From NCBI RefSeq assembly GCF_008064635.1, contig NZ_VRYZ01000004.1:310001-374000 (forward strand): a stretch of DNA of 64,000 nt, read 5' to 3'. Each line of letters starts with the position of its first letter. Position 1 is the first letter of the stretch. The DNA comes from Parahaliea aestuarii (GTDB taxonomy: Bacteria > Pseudomonadota > Gammaproteobacteria > Pseudomonadales > Halieaceae). The notes beneath the pieces were generated by a model. The model had not been told where the DNA came from. It worked only from the letters and a program-made list of their open reading frames with translations, and searched no databases. Shown here in pieces: positions 39,405-48,179 of this stretch. A program made the position numbers and the translations under genes.

Positions 39405-40891
39405 GACGCTGCCAGAAACTCGCTGCCCAGCGCCTCGCAGGCATCCAGCAGTGCCTGCAAATCGCGCCAGCGCGTGCGGTGGTTGGTGATAGCCACGCGA
39501 ATGGCCGCCGAACCGTTGATTACGGTAAAGGACGGCGCGGCAATGCCCCGGCACTGCAGCTCCACCACAATGCGGCGGTTCAGCTGATCCAGCACCGGCG
39601 CGGTAAGGCCAGCCGCGCGGTAGCGAAAACAGACAATATTCAGCGACACCGGCGCCAGCAACTCCAGGTGTTCGCTGACGGCCACTGCCTCCCCCAGTTT
39701 CCCGGCCTGCAGGCAATTGCGGTGGATTGCCCGGCCCAGCTTTTCGATGCCCATTTCCCGCAGCTGGAACCACACGCCGAGGGCGGCGAAGCCCCGCGAC
39801 AGTTCCAGCCCGAAGTCGTTGGGCCAGGGAGTGCCGCCGGCAATGCCCTGGCGTTCTCCCTGCAGGTAGGCGTGGGAAGTCTGGAAGGTCTGGCGGTGCA
39901 GTTCGCCGTCGGCCACCAGCAGGCAACCGACCGAATAGCCCACATGCATCCACTTGTGGAAGTCGAAGGCGATGGAATCCGCCGCCTCGATACCGGCCAG
40001 TCGCGGCCGCAGAACCTCGGAAAGCATGCACAGCGCGCCGAAGGCGCCGTCGACGTGATGCCACAGGCCGTAGTCCGCGCACAGGGCATTGATAGCCGGC
40101 AGATCGTCAATGGCGCCGGTATTGACACTGCCCACCGACGACACCACGGCAAAGGGCTGTAGACCGGCCGCGACATCCTCCGCCACGCAGCGCGCCAGGG
40201 CGTCGACATCCATGCTGAAATCCGCGGCCACCGGCACGCTGCACAGGGCCTGGCTGCCAAGGCCCATCATCTCCAGGGCCTTATCCACCGAAACGTGGGC
40301 CTGGGCGCTGGTGTAAACCCGCAATCCCGGCATCACCGCGTTGCCGCCGCGACGCACCTCTCCGGCGGTAGCGCGCTGGCGGGCGATGGCGAGCCCGAGC
40401 AGGGTCGCGGTGGACGTGCCACTGCAGATCATGCCGCTGGAACCGGCCGGCAGGCCGAACAGCGACTGCATCCAGCCCAGTACCTGGCGCTCGAGATAGA
40501 TGGGGGCGTGATCGCGGCCGCCCATGTTGGCGTTGATGGACGCTGTCAGCATCTGCGCCACAATGCCGCTGGCGGTGCCAGTGCCATTCACCCAGCCCCA
40601 GAAGCGGGGATGGATATTGCCCAGGGTATAGGGCAGAACCCGCTCTTGCAGTTCCGCTACCAGTTCCGGCAGTGGCGCGCCCGCCACGGGCAGGGGGGCA
40701 TCCGTGCGCTTCGCCAACTCCGGTAACTCCTGCCACACGCCCTGGGTCGGGCGCTCGCGCACATGATCCAGCGCCACATCGAGGGCGGCGTGGGCCTGCT
40801 CGCGAAAGCTCGCCCAATCGGCGGGGTCCAACAGGGAGGGGGCGTCAATATCGGGGGTATCGGGTGTATGGGGAGTATCTGGCGTCATCAC
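39401..40891 (-). CDS. Group II PLP-dependent amino-acid decarboxylase (DDC type)
   Basis: 496 aa. The PLP lysine is in DSIAFDFHKWMHVGYSVGC. Active-site elements HVDGAFGALCML and SSVGSVNTGAIDDL match aromatic-amino-acid/DDC-fold decarboxylases. The substrate (aromatic amino acid, glutamate or 2,4-diaminobutyrate) is not determined. It follows DUF3144, amidotransferase and amidoligase genes on the same strand with gaps of 26-72 bp, so they may share a transcript. Confidence 0.9.
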   Translation of the reverse strand: MMTPDTPHTPDTPDIDAPSLLDPADWASFREQAHAALDVALDHVRERPTQGVWQELPELAKRTDAPLPVAGAPLPELVAELQERVLPYTLGNIHPRFWGWVNGTGTASGIVAQMLTASINANMGGRDHAPIYLERQVLGWMQSLFGLPAGSSGMICSGTSTATLLGLAIARQRATAGEVRRGGNAVMPGLRVYTSAQAHVSVDKALEMMGLGSQALCSVPVAADFSMDVDALARCVAEDVAAGLQPFAVVSSVGSVNTGAIDDLPAINALCADYGLWHHVDGAFGALCMLSEVLRPRLAGIEAADSIAFDFHKWMHVGYSVGCLLVADGELHRQTFQTSHAYLQGERQGIAGGTPWPNDFGLELSRGFAALGVWFQLREMGIEKLGRAIHRNCLQAGKLGEAVAVSEHLELLAPVSLNIVCFRYRAAGLTAPVLDQLNRRIVVELQCRGIAAPSFTVINGSAAIRVAITNHRTRWRDLQALLDACEALGSEFLAAS

Positions 40892-40963
40892 AACATCACG
40901 GTCGACCCGCGAGCGAACACGGACGGCACCACAGGCCCTATGAGCCTGTGCGCTGTCTGCAGG

Positions 40964-41233
40964 TTACTGCTGTTGCTGCTGAACTTCCTCGCGCTTGGCG
41001 TCCTGGATGTTCTGCAGGTTCTGGCGATAGGCCTCGACAACCTTGTCGATACCGCTGCCGTTCAGGCCGCCACTATTGCCGGCAAAGGCGTAGGTGGTGT
41101 ACACGCCGGAAGCGGTCATCAGGGCGGCGGAGATCAGCCGGGTGGGCACCCCTTCGTTCTTCATGGTATTGGCGAGATCGATAAATCGCTGCATGCTTTT
41201 CTGGTGCTGTTCGGCTTCTTCTGGGGTTGCCAT
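40964..41233 (-). CDS. DUF3144-like small protein
   Basis: 89 aa: MATPEEAEQHQKSMQRFIDLANTMKN then TRLISAALMTASGVYTTYAFAG, ending in a Gln-rich tail (EEVQQQQQ). The placement of Phe-Ile-Asp-Leu-Ala-Asn and SAALM fits DUF3144. Function unknown. It sits 39 bp after the amidotransferase stop. Confidence 0.75.
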   Translation of the reverse strand: MATPEEAEQHQKSMQRFIDLANTMKNEGVPTRLISAALMTASGVYTTYAFAGNSGGLNGSGIDKVVEAYRQNLQNIQDAKREEVQQQQQ

Positions 41234-41272
41234 GGCTCGGCCCTCGTTGTCTGGAGTGAATGGCTGCCAATT

Positions 41273-41953
41273 CTAGCACTCACCGCCCCCTGCTGTGGAG
41301 GCGGCGTCGACCAGGGCGCGAAACAGGTTGAGATGCGCCGTGCGGGTGGGCAGGTACTCCGGGTGCCACTGCACCCCTTTGAGAAAACGCCGCCCGGGCG
41401 ATTCCACGGCCTGTACGAAACCGTCGAGGTCGCGGCCGCTAACCACCAGCCCCTCCCCCAGGCGGTCAATCGCCTGGTGGTGCAGGCTGTTGATACGCAG
41501 GCGGCGGGCACCGAGAATGCCCTCCAGCGCCGAGTCCGGCTCCACCAGCAGGGTTTTGCGCGCCAGCGGCGTGCGGCGGTTGGAAGTGCGCCTGCGCAAA
41601 GGCCGCAGATCCGGCAGCAGGCTTCCACCCAGTACCACATTCAACAACTGCGCCCCGCGGCAGATACCCAGTACCGGCAGATCCGCCGGCAGTGCGGTCT
41701 CCAGCACGGCAATCTCGAAGCGGTCGCGTTCCGGGTTCATCGGAGCCCGCTCCGGATCGTGAGGCAGGTAGAGACCGGGGTCGATATCGTCACCGCCGCT
41801 GATAATGACACCGTCGAGGGCCTCAACCCCGTCGCGCCGCGGTGTCATCCGCACGGCCCGGGCCCCACAGCGCCAGAGGGCCCAGCGGATGAACCACCAG
41901 GCCACCGGCAGGTGACCGTCGGCGCCGGTGACGCCGATCAGTGGCCGCTGCAC
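41273..41953 (-). CDS. Class I glutamine amidotransferase / peptidase C26 (PuuD-like)
   Basis: 226 aa from GTG 41953. Nucleophile Cys is in GICRGAQLLNVVLGG and the catalytic His-Glu in QWHPEYLP, as in gamma-glutamyl-GABA hydrolase PuuD. The isolated domain could hydrolyse gamma-glutamyl amides or supply ammonia to the adjacent amidoligase, whose stop is 26 bp upstream. Which role applies is not resolved by sequence. Confidence 0.88.
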   Translation of the reverse strand: MQRPLIGVTGADGHLPVAWWFIRWALWRCGARAVRMTPRRDGVEALDGVIISGGDDIDPGLYLPHDPERAPMNPERDRFEIAVLETALPADLPVLGICRGAQLLNVVLGGSLLPDLRPLRRRTSNRRTPLARKTLLVEPDSALEGILGARRLRINSLHHQAIDRLGEGLVVSGRDLDGFVQAVESPGRRFLKGVQWHPEYLPTRTAHLNLFRALVDAASTAGGGEC

Positions 41954-41979
41954 AGGCGATGCGCCCTGCCCGCTCGCAA

Positions 41980-42996
41980 TTACAGCAACTCCGGCAACAG
42001 CCAGCGGCTCATCGCTTGCGGCCAGTCGTGAAACAGGCCGCCGGCGGGGGCATCGAAGTGCCGGCGATAGGCGCGGCAGACCAGCGCCAGGCGACGCTCA
42101 TCGCAGGCCAGTGTTTCCACCTGCAGCCAGTTGCGCCAGGGTGAAGCGAGGCTCCAGCTGCCCTCGTCGATCTGGCAGTTGGGCAGGCGGTAATGCAGGG
42201 TGGGCCGGCTGCCGACGCGCCCGTCTGTCACCGCCCTCTTCACCCGTTCGGCGTCCAGGTAGGTGAACAGCGGCAGCAGGTCCAGCGCCCGGTTGCGGGT
42301 GGCATTGTGAGCCAGGTAGTCGTCGATCAGGGTCGGCAGGTCCGGCGCGTAGTCGGCGTCCAGCACCCGCACTACGTATTTGCGCGGGAAGGGAGCAATA
42401 TAAGGCGTGATACGACGGCTGAGATCCACCTCCTCCCGTTCAAGCAGCCACTCATAGAGGCAGAGGAAGCTCCGCAGATAGGCGAGAATGGTGGTGGCAC
42501 TCAAGTCCGGCAATTCCGGGTTGAGGTGCAGGCCAAAGGCGTAGACAGCGGCGTGCCGGGTACCTTTGGCGCCGGCCTCACGCAGGCGCTGCAGCAGCGC
42601 ACCCAATCGCCACAATTCCTGCATGGGGATCGGCGGGCTGACCACCTCATGGGGTACCAGCTGTTCGGCGACCAGCTTGAGCAGGGACTCTCCCAGTTGC
42701 TCCAGCTCGCTCTCCTCAGCCAGATTCCGTTCCCTCCCCAACTGTTTCAGGTAGGCGTAATCCAGCTCCAGGCCAAAGCTGCCGAGACTGGTGTTGTGGA
42801 GCTTCTGTTCATAGGCGGAGACCACCTCCGCCTCGCCACCCAGTTCCGCCAGCATCAGGCCGGCAATGCGCTCGATATCCAGCCCGGAAAACTCCAGCTC
42901 AACGCCCACACGCCGCGGCTTACCCTCCTGCGTAAGGGTCTTTGGCGGCATCGGCCACAGACCGGCCCGATAACTGTTGTCGTCGCTGCTTTTCAC
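41980..42996 (-). CDS. Amidoligase-family (GS-like COOH-NH2 ligase) enzyme
   Basis: 338 aa from GTG 42996 (GAGG 8 nt upstream). Glutamine-synthetase-like core elements: RRVGVELEFSGLD (ExE metal motif), AVYAFGLHLNPELP (histidine strand), TLHYRLPNCQIDE and a C-terminal WLQVETLACDE. This matches Amidoligase_2 proteins that join carboxyl and amino groups using ATP. It pairs with the C26/GATase at 41273. The product is unknown. Confidence 0.85.
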   Translation of the reverse strand: MKSSDDNSYRAGLWPMPPKTLTQEGKPRRVGVELEFSGLDIERIAGLMLAELGGEAEVVSAYEQKLHNTSLGSFGLELDYAYLKQLGRERNLAEESELEQLGESLLKLVAEQLVPHEVVSPPIPMQELWRLGALLQRLREAGAKGTRHAAVYAFGLHLNPELPDLSATTILAYLRSFLCLYEWLLEREEVDLSRRITPYIAPFPRKYVVRVLDADYAPDLPTLIDDYLAHNATRNRALDLLPLFTYLDAERVKRAVTDGRVGSRPTLHYRLPNCQIDEGSWSLASPWRNWLQVETLACDERRLALVCRAYRRHFDAPAGGLFHDWPQAMSRWLLPELL

Positions 42997-43069
42997 GTAG
43001 CATCCTCGCCCAAGCCGTTCCCGGCACTACCACTGCAAAGTCACTTTTACTATACACGCCGGAGTTCCC

Positions 43070-44485
43070 ATGCTGCGATACCTACTGCTGACCCTCACCC
43101 TGATTGCACTGCACAGCCACGCGGGGGAGTCACTCCTGCTGACCAATGTGCAGGTCGTGGACGTGGAACAGGGCCGCCTGTTGCAGCGCGACGTGCTGCT
43201 GGAAGGCGGCCGAATCGCCGGGTTGCGGCAACCCGCTGCGCCTGCGGTAGCGGAGCGTACACTCGACCTCGGCGGGCGCTACCTGATCCCCGGCCTGTGG
43301 GACATGCACGTACATTTCGAGGGCACTGACCTGGTAGAGGACAACGCCCTGCTGCTGCCACTCTACCTCGCCTACGGCATCACCGCGGTGCGCGACGCTT
43401 CCGGCAGCCTGGCCGGTACCGTGCTGGACTGGCGCCGGGAAATTGCCGCCGGTGAGCGGCTGGGGCCGCGCATTTTCACCTCCGGGCAGAAGTTCGAGGG
43501 TGTGGATTCCCTGTGGGAAGGCGATCGCGAAATCGCCGACCGGGCGCAAATGCTGGCGGGGATGGATGAACAGCAGGCGCTTGGTGTCGACTTCATCAAA
43601 ATCACCGAAAACACCCTGCCGCCGGCGCTGTTTCTGGAAACGGTGGCCGAAGCCCACCGCCGCAGTCTGCTGGTATCCACCCATGTGCCGCTGGGCCTGG
43701 GCATTTTCGAGCTGGCCGCCGCCGGTGTCTCCAGCATCGAGCACGCCAGCTACCTGCTGCGCCTGGGCAGCGCTGACGAGGAAGATATCGCCCGCGCCGT
43801 GCGCGCGGGAGAGTTGGGCGCCGACGACGCCAACGCCCGCTACGACCGCGACTTCAACCAGGCCACTGCCAATGCCGCCTACGCTCGCCTCGCCGCCCTC
43901 GACGTCGCCGTCACCCCCACCCTGATCGGAGGCCGGCAGTTGGCCTGGCTGGATGAGACCGACCACAGCGACGATGCCTTCCTGCGCTATCTGACCCAGC
44001 AGTTCACCGCCAAATACCAGTGGCGCATTGGGCGCATGGCCGGGGAGACCGCGGCCCAGCGCGCTGCCCGCAAGGAGCGCTATCGTCTCATCGCCGCCCA
44101 GCTACCGCCCCTGCAAGAGGCCGGCGTAACACTGCTGGCGGGCAGCGATTCCGCGGCGCTCAACACCTATGTCTACCCGGCCCAGGCCCTGCACGACGAG
44201 TTGGCGCTGTTCGTGGAGGCCGGACTAACGCCGCTGCAGGCCCTGCAGGCGGCCACCATCAACGGCGCGCGCTTTATGCGCCTCGGCGACGACTATGGCA
44301 GCATCAGCCCCGGCAAGCGGGCCGACCTGGTGGTGCTGGAGGAGAATCCACTGGAAGACATCGCCGCTACACGCGCAATACACAGCCTGATCCGGGGCGG
44401 CGAAGTCTTTGACCGCGCGGCTCTCGATGGAATGCTGGATGCGGCCGCGGCGCGCAAGCAGGCGCTGGAAACGGGGCGGCAGTAA
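43070..44485 (+). CDS. Exported metal-dependent amidohydrolase
   Basis: 471 aa with a signal peptide (~1-18, LIALHSHAG). Amidohydrolase fold: HxH in DMHVHFEG, Lys in FIKITENT, His in VSTHVPLG and IEHASY, and Asp in AGSDSAAL, giving the usual binuclear site. The C-terminal GSISPGKRADLVVLEENP is typical. Likely an imidazolonepropionase/dipeptidase-like periplasmic hydrolase; substrate unknown. GGAGTTCCC SD upstream. Confidence 0.9.
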   Translation: MLRYLLLTLTLIALHSHAGESLLLTNVQVVDVEQGRLLQRDVLLEGGRIAGLRQPAAPAVAERTLDLGGRYLIPGLWDMHVHFEGTDLVEDNALLLPLYLAYGITAVRDASGSLAGTVLDWRREIAAGERLGPRIFTSGQKFEGVDSLWEGDREIADRAQMLAGMDEQQALGVDFIKITENTLPPALFLETVAEAHRRSLLVSTHVPLGLGIFELAAAGVSSIEHASYLLRLGSADEEDIARAVRAGELGADDANARYDRDFNQATANAAYARLAALDVAVTPTLIGGRQLAWLDETDHSDDAFLRYLTQQFTAKYQWRIGRMAGETAAQRAARKERYRLIAAQLPPLQEAGVTLLAGSDSAALNTYVYPAQALHDELALFVEAGLTPLQALQAATINGARFMRLGDDYGSISPGKRADLVVLEENPLEDIAATRAIHSLIRGGEVFDRAALDGMLDAAAARKQALETGRQ

Positions 44486-44531
44486 GTCAATGACTACTCG
44501 GGGATTTGAGCAGTCACTCAGGTTTTGCTGC

Positions 44532-44554
44532 GGCCCCTGCTCTGGGCAGGGGCC
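44532..44554. terminator. Hairpin between the convergent amidohydrolase genes
   Basis: GGCCCCTGC-TCTGG-GCAGGGGCC, a perfect 9-bp stem, lies between the two convergent stops. Neither strand has a long U-tract, so termination strength is uncertain. Confidence 0.45.
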
Positions 44555-44575
44555 CATTGTGCGACGGCGCGACCG

Positions 44576-46318
44576 CTAGGCTGCTACCGGACTTACCATC
44601 ACCCCCGGGCGCGCATCGGTCGCGGCTGTACCGTCAAAGGTTGTCACCCCGTTCACCACCGTCAGGCGCATCGGCGCCGGCTGCCGGGTCCAGCGCCAGG
44701 TGTGCCCGCCCTTGCCGTTCGGCACGTCGTACACACGCTCCATATCCCGCGATTCGATCTCGTCCAGCTTGAACACAGTGATGTCAGCGCGCTTGCCCAC
44801 CACCAGTTCGCCCCGGTCCGGCAGCGAGAAGTGCCGCGCCAGCTTGCCGGTCATGGAGTGGATGGCCTCCTCGATCGTGATTTTGCCGGTTTCACGCACC
44901 CAGTAGGTCAGCAGCTTGATGTTTTCGCCACCGCCGCAGAACATCTGGCCGTGGGCGCCGCAGTCGTTGATATTGCCGGTGGCCATGGGGTCCTTGATCA
45001 GGGCCTCCACCACATCGTCGGTCATCGCAAAGGGCGGCATGGTGACGGTGGACTCCAGGCCATTGGCGAGAATCCACTCGGCCATCGCATCCGACGGGTG
45101 GGGCGCTCCGATTTGCTGCTGGTACTCGCCCAACGTGGTGTGAATGGGGCCGGCGCCATTCTCGGAGTTGAGCAACTGCAGGTTCTCGGCCCGGCCTTTG
45201 GGGAAGGGAGAAAACTCAAAAGTCTCCTCATCCCAACTCTTGCGCGCGCGTGCGCGCCACTCGGGGTCGCGCAGGATGCGGATTTTATCCTCGTCAGTCT
45301 CTGCGGTGACCACCTCGTGCCACACATAGTCATTGCTCTGGGCGAACATCAGGGAGTTCTGCACACTGAGGGTCGAAGTCACCGGAATGTGGGCAAAGCC
45401 GGTCCAGAAATCCTTTCCGGAGGCCTTGATCTGCTCGTGCAGTTGCACCAGTGGTGCCTGGATGCCCATCAGGTCGCGCTGGAACTCCAGGGTCGGCACG
45501 CCGCCCCACTGCACGCGGACATTGAGGCCATCGGACAATCGCACCAGTCGCTGCAGGGATTCCCCCGCGGTCATATTGCGGAAGGTGTCGAGGATGATCT
45601 GCAGGCTGCTGCCGGGATAGCGGTCCAGCACCTCCATCAGGGCGCGAAACTCGGCGTCGTCGGCCATCAGGCTCGGCACCGGACGATCCTCGCCATCGTG
45701 ATCCATCAGGTTGGAGGACATGCCCATGGCACCGGCCGCCATGGCCTCCTCCAGCATCTGCGCCATGTGCTCGATTTCAGCCGGGGTCGCGGCGCGCTCC
45801 CAGGCCTCCATCCCCATGGCCGCCAGGCGCAGGGCGATATGGCCGCAATACACCGCGTAGTTCAGGGGCACCTTGCACTTTTCCACCATGGAGTCCCGGT
45901 ACTCCGGCCAGGTCTTCCAGTCCCAGGGCAGCTTGTCGATAAAGGGGCCTTCGGGAATGTCTTCAAAGAAGGAGAAGATTTTCACCACCTCGCGACGGGC
46001 TGCGGCATCGTCGGACAGGGGGGCGGTGGCAAAGCCGCAGTTGCCCATCACCTGGGTGGTAGCACCGTAGCCGGGCAGCGGGTCGAGGCTATTGTCCCAC
46101 CACATGGCGCCATCGTAGTGGGTGTGAGATTCGATGAAGCCGGGGGCGACGATGCAGTCCGCGGCGTCATAGCGCGCTTCACCTTCAGCGGGGCTCAGGC
46201 CCTCGCCGATTTCAACAATCAGTCCCTGGCGAATGCGCACATCGGCGCGATAGGCCGGTGCACCGGTGCCGTCGACGACAGTACCGTTCTGGATCAACAG
46301 GTTTTGCGGCTCACTCAT
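44576..46318 (-). CDS. N-acyl-D-amino-acid deacylase-like amidohydrolase
   Basis: 580 aa from ATG 46318. D-aminoacylase-type sequence: LIQNGTVVDGTGAPAYRADV, GFIESHTHYDGAMWWD, GNCGFATAPL and a C-terminal GELVVGKRADITVFKL. The metal site differs from the exported enzyme at 43070, with Asp/Glu-rich repeats. Substrate unknown, likely N-acyl amino acid or cyclic amide. It diverges from an AraC-like regulator, its probable controller. Confidence 0.88.
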   Translation of the reverse strand: MSEPQNLLIQNGTVVDGTGAPAYRADVRIRQGLIVEIGEGLSPAEGEARYDAADCIVAPGFIESHTHYDGAMWWDNSLDPLPGYGATTQVMGNCGFATAPLSDDAAARREVVKIFSFFEDIPEGPFIDKLPWDWKTWPEYRDSMVEKCKVPLNYAVYCGHIALRLAAMGMEAWERAATPAEIEHMAQMLEEAMAAGAMGMSSNLMDHDGEDRPVPSLMADDAEFRALMEVLDRYPGSSLQIILDTFRNMTAGESLQRLVRLSDGLNVRVQWGGVPTLEFQRDLMGIQAPLVQLHEQIKASGKDFWTGFAHIPVTSTLSVQNSLMFAQSNDYVWHEVVTAETDEDKIRILRDPEWRARARKSWDEETFEFSPFPKGRAENLQLLNSENGAGPIHTTLGEYQQQIGAPHPSDAMAEWILANGLESTVTMPPFAMTDDVVEALIKDPMATGNINDCGAHGQMFCGGGENIKLLTYWVRETGKITIEEAIHSMTGKLARHFSLPDRGELVVGKRADITVFKLDEIESRDMERVYDVPNGKGGHTWRWTRQPAPMRLTVVNGVTTFDGTAATDARPGVMVSPVAA

Positions 46319-46446
46319 GGTTTTATCCTCATTATCGTGGGAACACAGGCCGGGCGTGGCGACGCGCTGCAACCAGCACCAATGTACTCTCGCCAGCGAT
46401 GGGCTAGTATGATCATTGCGTTGAATACTTGGACGATTTTACTGAC

Positions 46447-47550
46447 ATGAAGCACGAGCGCGATGCCGCCAACGCCCTCTTCCGTCTGCTGGACGGGCGC
46501 CCGGTAGCCGCGGCACAACTGGACAGCGCCGGGCACTGGTTCGAAACCCTGGATACACCGCTGGATCGCCGTTCCATCAAGTACTATGTGGAAGCGCTGC
46601 AGCGCCCGCTGCCGGCGGCCAGTCCGCTGGCCGTAGTGGCGCCGCGCTGGCGTCAGGCCTGGTGTGAGGAGGCCGGTTTCAGCGCTGAAGACGCGGCGGG
46701 ATTCTTGCAGGATTACCTCAGCAACCTCGACCCCAACCTGCTGTTTCGCGCCCCCATCACTGCTGGCTACGCCCGCTGGCGCAGCGCCGAACTGAAGCGC
46801 GGTTTTGCCTACGGCAGCGAGAGCGAACAGGGCTGGAGCATGCTGTGCTGCGAGGGCGGCGGCGCCAGTCTGCGGGCGGCGGGTCGCAGCCTTGCCCTCA
46901 AGCCAGACATGGTGGTACTGGTCGCGCCGGGCGCTCTCTACAACCTCCAGCCGCTTGCCGGGGAAAATGAATGGCGTTACGACTGGGTAGTATTCCAGCC
47001 CGATTCACGCTGGCGGGACTGGCTGCGCTGGCCCGAGTTCAGCAGTCAGGTCAGTGTCCTGCACATAAACGGCGCCGCCACTGCCAGAATACGCACCCTG
47101 TTCCGCGACCTCGAGCACTGCCTGCACAGCGAGGATGCACTGCGCGAGGAGTTGTCACACAACCTGCTGGAGCAATTGATACTGCGCTGCCGCGCCTGCC
47201 TGCCGCCGGGCTACCAGAGCCAGCGCGACGCGCGCATTGAGCGCGCCCGGGAGTTTATCCGCACCCACTATATTGAGGCCTTCAGCCTGGAAGACGTGGC
47301 GCAGGCCGCCAGCCTCTCTCCCTCGCGCCTGTCGGGCCTGTTCCGCGAGCAGTGTGGCCTGAGTGTGCTGGGTTACCGGGACGAGTTGCGCATGGCCCAC
47401 GCCGCCCGACTGCTGCACGACAGCGCCCTCGGTATCGCCGACATCGGCGCCGAGGTGGGCTACCCGGACCCCGCCTATTTCTCCCGCACCTTCAGTCGCC
47501 ATGTTGGGGTTTCACCCCGGGCCTACCAGCAGGGCACTAACAGTAATTGA
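46447..47550 (+). CDS. AraC-family regulator with N-terminal extension
   Basis: 367 aa from ATG 46447. The C-terminal ~100 residues form two HTHs (ARIERAREFIRTHYIEAFSL, LSPSRLSGLFREQCGLSVLG, GYPDPAYFSRTFSRHVGVSP) close to E. coli AraC. Residues ~110-235 match the AraC cupin ligand domain (VVLVAPGALYNLQPL, YDWVVFQPDSRWRDWLRWP). An extra ~95 residues at the N-terminus have no AraC counterpart. A TATGAT at 46408-46413 suggests the promoter. A TTG at 46429 would add only six residues. Confidence 0.88.
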   Translation: MKHERDAANALFRLLDGRPVAAAQLDSAGHWFETLDTPLDRRSIKYYVEALQRPLPAASPLAVVAPRWRQAWCEEAGFSAEDAAGFLQDYLSNLDPNLLFRAPITAGYARWRSAELKRGFAYGSESEQGWSMLCCEGGGASLRAAGRSLALKPDMVVLVAPGALYNLQPLAGENEWRYDWVVFQPDSRWRDWLRWPEFSSQVSVLHINGAATARIRTLFRDLEHCLHSEDALREELSHNLLEQLILRCRACLPPGYQSQRDARIERAREFIRTHYIEAFSLEDVAQAASLSPSRLSGLFREQCGLSVLGYRDELRMAHAARLLHDSALGIADIGAEVGYPDPAYFSRTFSRHVGVSPRAYQQGTNSN

Positions 47551-48058
47551 ACGACGGGTCGCTGCTGTCGCGGGACGAGACAGCGCTGACATAGCCTTTC
47601 ACGCTGGCCTGGCCAGCCTCAGCGCCCAGTGGATGGATGGTCTGCATGTCGAGCACATGCTCCCGGTGCTCAATGGCCCAGCGCCCTTTGCGGCAGGCCC
47701 AGCGATCGAGATAGCGGCCGCGGCCGACGATTTCCTGCTGCCGCCCATCGGCATCGGGCAGGGTCCACAGGCACACGGTGACGTAGCTTTCGCTGCGGGC
47801 GCTGTCGCCATCCACGGCAATCCAGCTCTGGGCGATCTGGTGGGAGTGGCGTTCCATGGCCGCGTGGGCCTGCCACACCCAGTCGACAAAGCCGTGCCCG
47901 CTGCCCTCGAAGATATCGTGATAGAGGGCGCTGCCATCGCTGTGCCAGACGCCATAGGCCGCGTTCTTGTCCATGCGATCGAGGGCCCGGCAATACTGCG
48001 CCAGAACCCGGCGAATTTCCGCTTCGGCGGCCAGTTGCTGTAGTTCCTGTGGAGCCAT
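47537..48058 (-). CDS. NTF2-like / SnoaL-like nuclear-transport-factor fold protein
   Basis: 173 aa from ATG 48058. The cone-shaped alpha+beta fold is seen in IRRVLAQYCRALDRMDKNAA, GHGFVDWVWQ and WAIEHREHVLD. Such proteins include dehydratases and steroid-isomerase-like enzymes; here it is only fold-level. Its 3' end overlaps the convergent AraC gene by 14 bp. Longer starts to 48226 lie within the RND-pump stop region and are less likely. Confidence 0.82.
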   Translation of the reverse strand: MAPQELQQLAAEAEIRRVLAQYCRALDRMDKNAAYGVWHSDGSALYHDIFEGSGHGFVDWVWQAHAAMERHSHQIAQSWIAVDGDSARSESYVTVCLWTLPDADGRQQEIVGRGRYLDRWACRKGRWAIEHREHVLDMQTIHPLGAEAGQASVKGYVSAVSSRDSSDPSFNYC

Positions 48059-48179
48059 TTCCAACCCTCGCTTACCCGATTGGCACCGAGTATAGCCACG
48101 CGCCCCGTTTTGCGCCGGCAACGGGGTGTAGCTATTCAGCCCACCCTGGCCTTTGCCCGGCGGCAGCCGGTGCACCGGC

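Noticed and set aside
44525-46450. 641-codon open frame opposite the deacylase
   Set aside because: His/Gln-rich antisense translation without homology; the deacylase is well supported.
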